Positions 58,760 through 64,000 of a stretch of 64,000 nt of DNA are shown here, piece by piece. The DNA comes from Apoda limacodes (Eukaryota > Arthropoda > Insecta > Lepidoptera > Limacodidae). A program made the translations under genes and the position numbers. The stretch spans positions 23,896,815-23,960,814 of the forward strand of contig OX291543.1 in NCBI GenBank assembly GCA_946406115.1, given 5' to 3'. The notes under the pieces are model-generated. The model saw only the letters and a list, made by a program, of their open reading frames with translations, searched no databases and had not been told where the DNA came from. Positions within the stretch are counted from its first letter, which is position 1. Each line of letters starts with the position of its first letter.

Positions 58760-59400
58760 CCGATATTTATAGTCCCTCAAAGGCAACCAGGGTCATTCCT
58801 GAGTCCTGAACAAGCCGGTTTTCGAAAAAGCTTATAATATAGCAGAGGAGTATAATCGGCGTAGCGTTCGCGGACTATAAAGCCTTCGATTCTATAGAGA
58901 CCTTTGCGGTTTTATTGTCTCTCCAGCGGTGCCACATTGACTATCGGTACATCGAAGTACTGTAGTGTTTGTATAACAGAGCCACAATGTCTGTTCGACT
59001 ACAAGATCAAGATGAAACCAATCTATCTGCAGAAAGGTGTGAGACAGGGAGATGCAATCCTCCGAAACTTGTCACAACTGCGTTGAATGAAAGAGATGTT
59101 TAAGTTTCTGGAGTGGGAACTAACGACAAAGTGGTTATGACAGAATCGCTGGAAGACCGAGACACGATGCTCGGAGACCTGAGCAGATTTCCTAAATAGG
59201 TGGGCCTTAAAATTAATATGGATAAAACGAAGGTAACGTTCAATGTCCATGTCGCGCCTATACCGGTTGTTGTTGGGAACGCGCCTCTCAAAGTTGTTGA
59301 CGAATACACCCAGGGCAAGTGGCCTAGTAGGTTAGGCTCTACTTTGAGAAAGAGGTTAACCGAAACATAAGGTTATGAGCTGTTTTCGCTGCTAGAAAAT
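58760..59400 (+). pseudogene. RTE-type LINE reverse transcriptase fragment
   Basis: Read in changing frames, this gives the order typical of RTE proteins: EQAGFRKS, VAFADYKAFDS (first Asp region), LQRCHIDYRYIEVL, VRQGDAI, then MLGDLSRF, LKINMDKTKV and VDEY. The FADD segment is damaged and multiple frameshifts are present. It is a decayed internal piece without ends. Confidence 0.8.
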
Positions 59401-59676
59401 ATATTTGAAAATTAATATTTTAAATAAGCAGAAAAGATAAACAAGATTATTTTAATTTTATAATTATTTTTCGAATTTGTCTGTTTCATGTTTAAGTAAT
59501 AAACAATGTATATATGTAATAGGTACTATAAATTAATAGAAAATAACAATTTTGTACTGCGTAAGTAAAAAGGGGCAACCTAGTATATATAGACACAAAA
59601 GACCTGCTCCCCATTTACCTACCTATCGTCCTTTTTTTAATTCAGACGGAAAAAATGTCATGCAGTTTTATCTTAT
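59401..59676. other. AT-rich spacer, no gene
   Basis: Low-complexity AT sequence between two repeats. Nothing recognisable. Confidence 0.4.
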
Positions 59677-60093
59677 ACTAGCTTCTGCCAGCGGCTTCGC
59701 CCGCGCTAAATTTCGTTATCGGCGTAGGTTCTTACGGCAGCTCCTCAATTTTAGAAAAAGAAACAATATATTATATATAATATAATAATTCCTCCTTTAT
59801 GGCATAATACATTCGTGTCTGTGAAACCATGGAAATCTGTCAAGCCGTTTAGAAGTTATGTGAAAAAGATAAGTACGGAAGGACAATTCTTACTACCCGT
59901 TGTCCTATAAATTACCCGTTTTCCCGTAAGAGTGAAGCAATTTCCCGCGGTAAAAAGTAGCCTATGTTTATCAGTGATAATGTCGGCTTTTAATGGTAAA
60001 AGAATTTTTCAAATCGGTCCAGTAGTTTCGGAGCCTATTCAATGCAAATATACTTACATACAAACCTTTCCTCTTTATAATATTAGTATAGAT
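59677..60093 (-). repeat. Common lepidopteran repeat, nearly full length
   Basis: Runs from 'actagcttctgccagcggct' (the usual 'cgcgggc..cagctagt' end, reversed), through 'gtcaagccgtttagaagtta' and 'caaatcggtccagtagtttc', to 'ttataatattagtataga'. This is the most complete copy in the window. Confidence 0.75.
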
Positions 60094-60689
60094 AAAACTC
60101 ATGGCGGTTCGTATTTATAAGACACCCACCTGCCTGTGATGTACGGACAGACGGACAGATGGACAGGATGTAATTGTTAGGGCTACATTTCTGTCATTTG
60201 TTTACAAAATCCTGAAAATGGTTGAAAATGCCCCCATGGTGTGCAATCAACACTGTCATCCATGAGGGTCGAATAGTGACTCATTCCCTAATTTTTTTGA
60301 CTGCAATTTTAATGGTCTGCAGTTTTAATGGCATGTTAAGATGCTATCTGCGCCGTAAAATGATATTAAAAAAAACCAGCAAAGACTGGGACACGCACGC
60401 AATATGTTTAACTCGCTGTTTATCAATTAAAAACAATTTCAAAACAGATTGGATAAATTAGGGTTCGGTATTCACAAGAAAGGTTTGAACCCTAATAAAA
60501 TCAGTCACAAGTCTGTCTAACTGTCCGTCCATCCCTACGCCTGTCACTTTGATGCTTTTATTTTGTTGCATTTATCTTGAAAAAAGTTTGAATATAAACA
60601 GCTCGGTTGGGCAGCGTTCAGGAAAATACGCAATCTTTTCGCCCAAAATACTTCATTACCTAAAGACGAAAGTCTACAACTAAAGTGAC
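60094..60689. repeat. SINE-like repeat fragments, no gene
   Basis: 'gtacggacagacggacagat' at about 60139 and 'agggttcggtattcacaaga' with 'ctgtccgtccatccc' near 60460-60540 are pieces of the 'ggttccgta' family. Confidence 0.55.
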
Positions 60690-61010
60690 TTGCCTATAGA
60701 TATACCGTAGGGTAAACAGTCTAGGTCTGTGGTGTTAACAGTGATGACTTAGCCTCTTAAATAGGCTTAGTCGCTCAGCGAGCTATGAAAAGAGCTATGC
60801 TTGATATATCTATGCACGATAAGCACAAAGAGTAAGCATGCTGAAGTGACAGGAAATTTACCAGGACTGCTGGTAGACAGAAGACCTGGTTAGGACCGCA
60901 GAAAGCCAATGAGCACGGGTGGCCTTGGACCGGCTGTTGTAGAGACATGGAGGAGGACTACGTTCAGCAGTGATCATCGTCCGGCTGAAAACACGAAGAT
61001 TAACAGACGT
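60690..61010 (+). pseudogene. RTE-type LINE ORF C-terminal fragment
   Basis: Translated pieces RAMKRAMLDISMHDKHKE, a disrupted middle part, and RDMEEDYVQQ correspond to the C-terminal end of RTE-type ORFs. Stops and frameshifts are present. Together with 58760-59400 it could be one original insertion, split by the repeats in between. Confidence 0.7.
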
Positions 61011-61535
61011 TGAGATGGAAATTTATAACTTCAATGTCAACATACGTCAATGATACTTTATATACACAAAGACTTGTTGGGGTGAGAGCTCAGAGTCGCC
61101 AGTGTCGTTCAAAAAAAAAGAATGAAATTGCCTGAATATTGTTATCGGCACAGGATTCCTACCAACACTCCTTGATTATAATAAGGAAGTTTTTTTAAGC
61201 ATGCTATTAGGGTATAAGAAATTTGAGTTTACCATTCCATTCCATTAAAAATTTTAGACAAAATTAATTCAACTGCTGTGGTATGAAAAAGTAGCAAACA
61301 CACGCTTGTAAAATTTCACATTTATTATATTTGGAATTCGGTCACCGCCGCCCTGAGTTTCCTATAAACTCCTGAATGAACCAAGATAAAAGTCTGCGGA
61401 AACATTTTCTATCCTGCTTATAGCTATCTCTTTGCCAAAAATAATGTCATTACGGCGAAAAAGAATAGTAGCCCGCGGAAATAAATAATACCTATATAAC
61501 TTTCGGGATTATAATTTATATCTGGGTAAAAAAAC
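61011..61535. other. Spacer, no gene seen
   Basis: Degraded repeat DNA ('tgttatcggcacaggattcc' near 61140) and AT-rich sequence. Confidence 0.45.
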
Positions 61536-61920
61536 GGGTTGCACACCGGGAGTGCCGGCAGAAGTGAAAACATACAACTTGAATTCAATAACATTTTAAC
61601 ATGTGTAGTCCGCACTTTTATCTTTTCACCAGCCCAATTTCCTCTTACATTTTATTTGTCCTATAGAGTTTAATATTTATTACCCATCATAAAAAAAGTG
61701 CACAACGCCGCTAAAGAAGTTTTCACTTCATAATCAATCTCTTTATTTTGCCAATCATCCTATGATGGCGAGGCATTATGGTTTCAGTCTTGCAAACCTT
61801 TATGACATGGCATTATGGTTTCCGTCTTACGAATTTTCGATCAGTCTGACCCGAGTTTATCATTTTTTACCCATCACAAAAAAGTGCACAATGCCGCTAG
61901 AGAACTTTTCACTTCAAAAA
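61536..61920 (+). repeat. Interspersed repeat (copy 4)
   Basis: Begins gggttgcacaccgggagtgc and ends 'gaacttttcacttcaaaaa'. It carries two copies of the 'cacaacgccgctaaagaagt' block (about 61699 and 61887). Same family as 3962, 31028 and 54334. Confidence 0.75.
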
Positions 61921-61949
61921 TTACGTCGACCGTTGCTTCGATGATAAAG

Positions 61950-62165
61950 AACTAACTGTTGCCCGCGGTTCCGTCCGCCCTAAATTATCAGTGTAGGATT
62001 TCAACGGCTACTCCTCAATTATAGGAAAAAAAACGACTCACACTTGACGTTTTCAAGTAGCTTATGTCCTACCCGCAGGACTCAAACTATCTTTAAACAG
62101 TGAAGAGGTAACAGACCGACAAGCAGACAAAATTAATTTCGTATTTATAATATTAGTATGGATAA
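61950..62165 (-). repeat. Common lepidopteran repeat, partial
   Basis: 'tgcccgcggttccgtccgcc' at the left and 'tttataatattagtatggat' at the right, shorter than the copy at 59677. Confidence 0.65.
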
Positions 62166-62428
62166 AAAGCAAACAAACTTTCGCATTTGTGTATTAGGAT
62201 TGTATTATGTTTTTACCTGAGGGTTTACTTGTGCGGCAATTATCATCACTGTGTAATACCTAGAGCAACTCCTTGTTTAATCAGGTTAAAAGTTTTCTAT
62301 CTCCCTCCAACTATTCCTGTGCCTAAAATTTTCCTGAGTGCACTATTGCAACGTAAAGGAGTAACGTACGGACGCAAAGTACGAAGAATTTCGTACATTG
62401 ACCTTTTAGCCTGTGTTCAGTGGTCAAA
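62166..62428. other. Short spacer, no gene
   Basis: The open frame at 62187 extends into the adjoining MITE and is not a gene. Confidence 0.4.
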
Positions 62429-62867
62429 GGGCGCGTTCGTTTTGGGATGCAGAATCATTATTTTCATTACTTTTGTCACCTGTCATCCGTTCGTTTAGCA
62501 TTGGTATCAAAAATATCAAAATTTGAGTATCATCTGTGACAAACTGTCATGCGTTCGTTTACGATATTTTTGTTATTTTTGGCACTTTTGCCACTGAAAA
62601 ATAAAACTTTAGACCCATGTCTGGAGGTGGGGTTTTTCTGTAAATCTGTCAAACTGCCTTTACATATTCATCATTTATGGTAGTGTGTGTATGTTTTATC
62701 GTAGTGTGTGTACATCAACCGTTCGTTTTGCAAGTTTCGTAACCAAAAATTTTGTTAGTAACGTTTCAAAGCTATACGAACATTAGGTGTCGGTGGCAAA
62801 ATTGGCATTATCAAAAGAGACAAAAGTATCATTGGACGGATCTCTAAATCCCAGAACGAACGCGCCC
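62429..62867. mobile_element. MITE related to the 444-bp element, opposite orientation
   Basis: The ends GGGCGCGTTCGTTTTGGGAT and the matching complement, with the internal order reversed relative to 13283-13726, identify a second copy of 439 bp. The flanks are AAA and TAA rather than a clean duplication, so it is older or the target has mutated. Confidence 0.8.
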
Positions 62868-62887
62868 TAAATAGTAGTAATTTCGGA

Positions 62888-63000
62888 CAGCGGTCATCGC
62901 ATCTGTGCGAGCGCGATGGCAAATAATTATGCGCGTGCAACAGAGACAAATAGTGACCGGTTATTGAACGAAATTCTTCCTGCTTCGCGTCCGTGCTATA
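62888..63000 (+). mobile_element. Partial copy of the 203-bp foldback MITE
   Basis: 'catcgcatctgtgcgag', 'ataattatgcgcgtgcaac' and the end 'gcgtccgtgctata' match the right half of 40180-40382. The left half is missing. It lies about 20 bp from the preceding MITE. Confidence 0.8.
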
Positions 63001-64000
63001 GTGTATTTTAAGTTCGAAAAAATCTATTGCAGTGGGACCTTTCAAACAGTGAAAAGCATTCTATATCCATCTTCCTTCCTACCACTATCTGTATGCCGAA
63101 AATTAAATTACCTTGTTTGCCCCATTGCTACGTGAAAAAAAAACTAGTTGGAACTCTCTATCCGGATGAAAGTATTCTGTATTCGTGTCAGCATCTATGT
63201 GTGCCAAAAATCTGGTCAACCCATTGCTATGTTGCAACGTGAAAGAAAAGAGCGGAAAAACTATTCTCGTGGAAGCTCTCGATCGCGATAAATAGTTCTA
63301 TAAGTATTTTAGATATGTTTGTGTCAAAAATACTGGCATTATTTGGTGCTCGGTAACGGCGTTAAAGGATCCCAAAAAATCACATGGGCAAATCAGCAAG
63401 TAGCCTTTGTCACTATTTCTTTTTCTCTCACTCTCCATAAAAATCACAGCTGTCCGTTGCTTTGTTGCTGAGTAATAGAAGGGCAAACGTAGGTACACCC
63501 TTTCGTATTTATCTGGATATTATGTCATCAAAATTGGCTCAGCGGTTTACCATAATATTTACCCTCTCTGCGTTAATCCGACTCACACTTAACGATTTTC
63601 TAATAAGTTATGGCCTTCCCCTTCCCTCAATTTTTTTTTATTAACTTTGGCTCAGCGGTTTAGCCAAAATCCTATTTACTTTCTGTGCGCGAATGCGACT
63701 CACACTTGAAATTTTAAGCAGCTATGTCCTTCACAAACTGTCAAGCTATCACATTTGGCAAATTTCATCAAGATAGGTTGAGCTGTTTAGCCGTGAAAAG
63801 GTAACAAACAAACGGACAGACAAATACACTTTTGCATTTATAATATTAGATTGGACATATTCTTGGACGATACGTAAATAATAGTAAACTTATAGTACGC
63901 CCCCTAAGGTCTAGATTTCTATAAGTTTTATTTATACACATTAACGTCAATACATTATTGCACTTTTAGTTTAAAAAATATGTGCTTTTTTTGTTTTAGT
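63001..64000. repeat. Degraded lepidopteran repeats, no gene
   Basis: 'aatgcgactcacacttga', 'caagataggttgagctgttt' and 'ttgcatttataatattaga' (about 63690-63856) are the tail of the common repeat. A duplicated phrase 'ttggctcagcggttta' (about 63533 and 63647) suggests a small internal tandem duplication. No coding region is supported. Confidence 0.5.

Noticed and set aside
1..64000. A multi-gene defence or biosynthetic system
   Set aside because: Apart from the duplicated transporter, every long open frame belongs to a mobile element. There is no gene cluster to support such a claim.

Overview
This is AT-rich insect nuclear DNA, and several features point to a moth or butterfly. These are an insect-type SLC17 phosphate-cotransporter-like gene with GT-AG introns, the interspersed repeats with 'ggttccgta' and 'ataatattagta' ends that are common in Lepidoptera, BEL/Pao, pogo, Tc1 and several LINE families, and no bacterial gene organisation. 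The species cannot be named from the sequence. Nearly all of the window is transposon-derived. The only cellular gene is one membrane transporter, present twice.

Layout: 150-2803 is a long-terminal-inverted-repeat element with a Tc1-like transposon inserted in one arm. 6162-14342 is copy A of a segmental duplication carrying a five-exon transporter gene, intact at every splice site but broken by a stop codon in exon 4. 14343-19126 is a decayed BEL/Pao retrotransposon with one recognisable LTR and a 1.7 kb nested insert. 19126-22646 holds LINE remnants, including a 5'-truncated LINE with an open reverse transcriptase frame. 22647-26255 is repeat-rich spacer. 26256-29507 is a pogo/Tigger-like DNA transposon whose transposase (HTH, DDD catalytic core, C-terminal PHD finger) has one frameshift in an A7 run. 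29868-34870 is a decayed tandem array interrupted by a palindromic repeat and by a jockey/CR1-type LINE with an 884-codon open frame. 34952-36823 is an inverted-repeat unit enclosing a second, decayed copy of that LINE. 37422-47645 is copy B of the duplication, with an apparently intact transporter (460 residues in five exons). 47646-64000 contains only repeats: LINE 3' ends, a 118-bp minisatellite, repeats with a 5S-rRNA-like segment, a Tc1 deletion derivative, RTE fragments and two MITE families.

The two duplicated blocks lie in direct orientation about 31 kb apart and allow dating of insertions. A LINE scrap in intron 2 is shared, so it predates the duplication. A 444-bp MITE is only in copy A. 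A 203-bp foldback element and about 2 kb in intron 3 are only in copy B. I found no tRNA, CRISPR array, complete rRNA gene or multi-gene pathway. Nothing here supports a new defence or biosynthetic system. The unusual material is the duplicated transporter and the nested mobile-element architecture.
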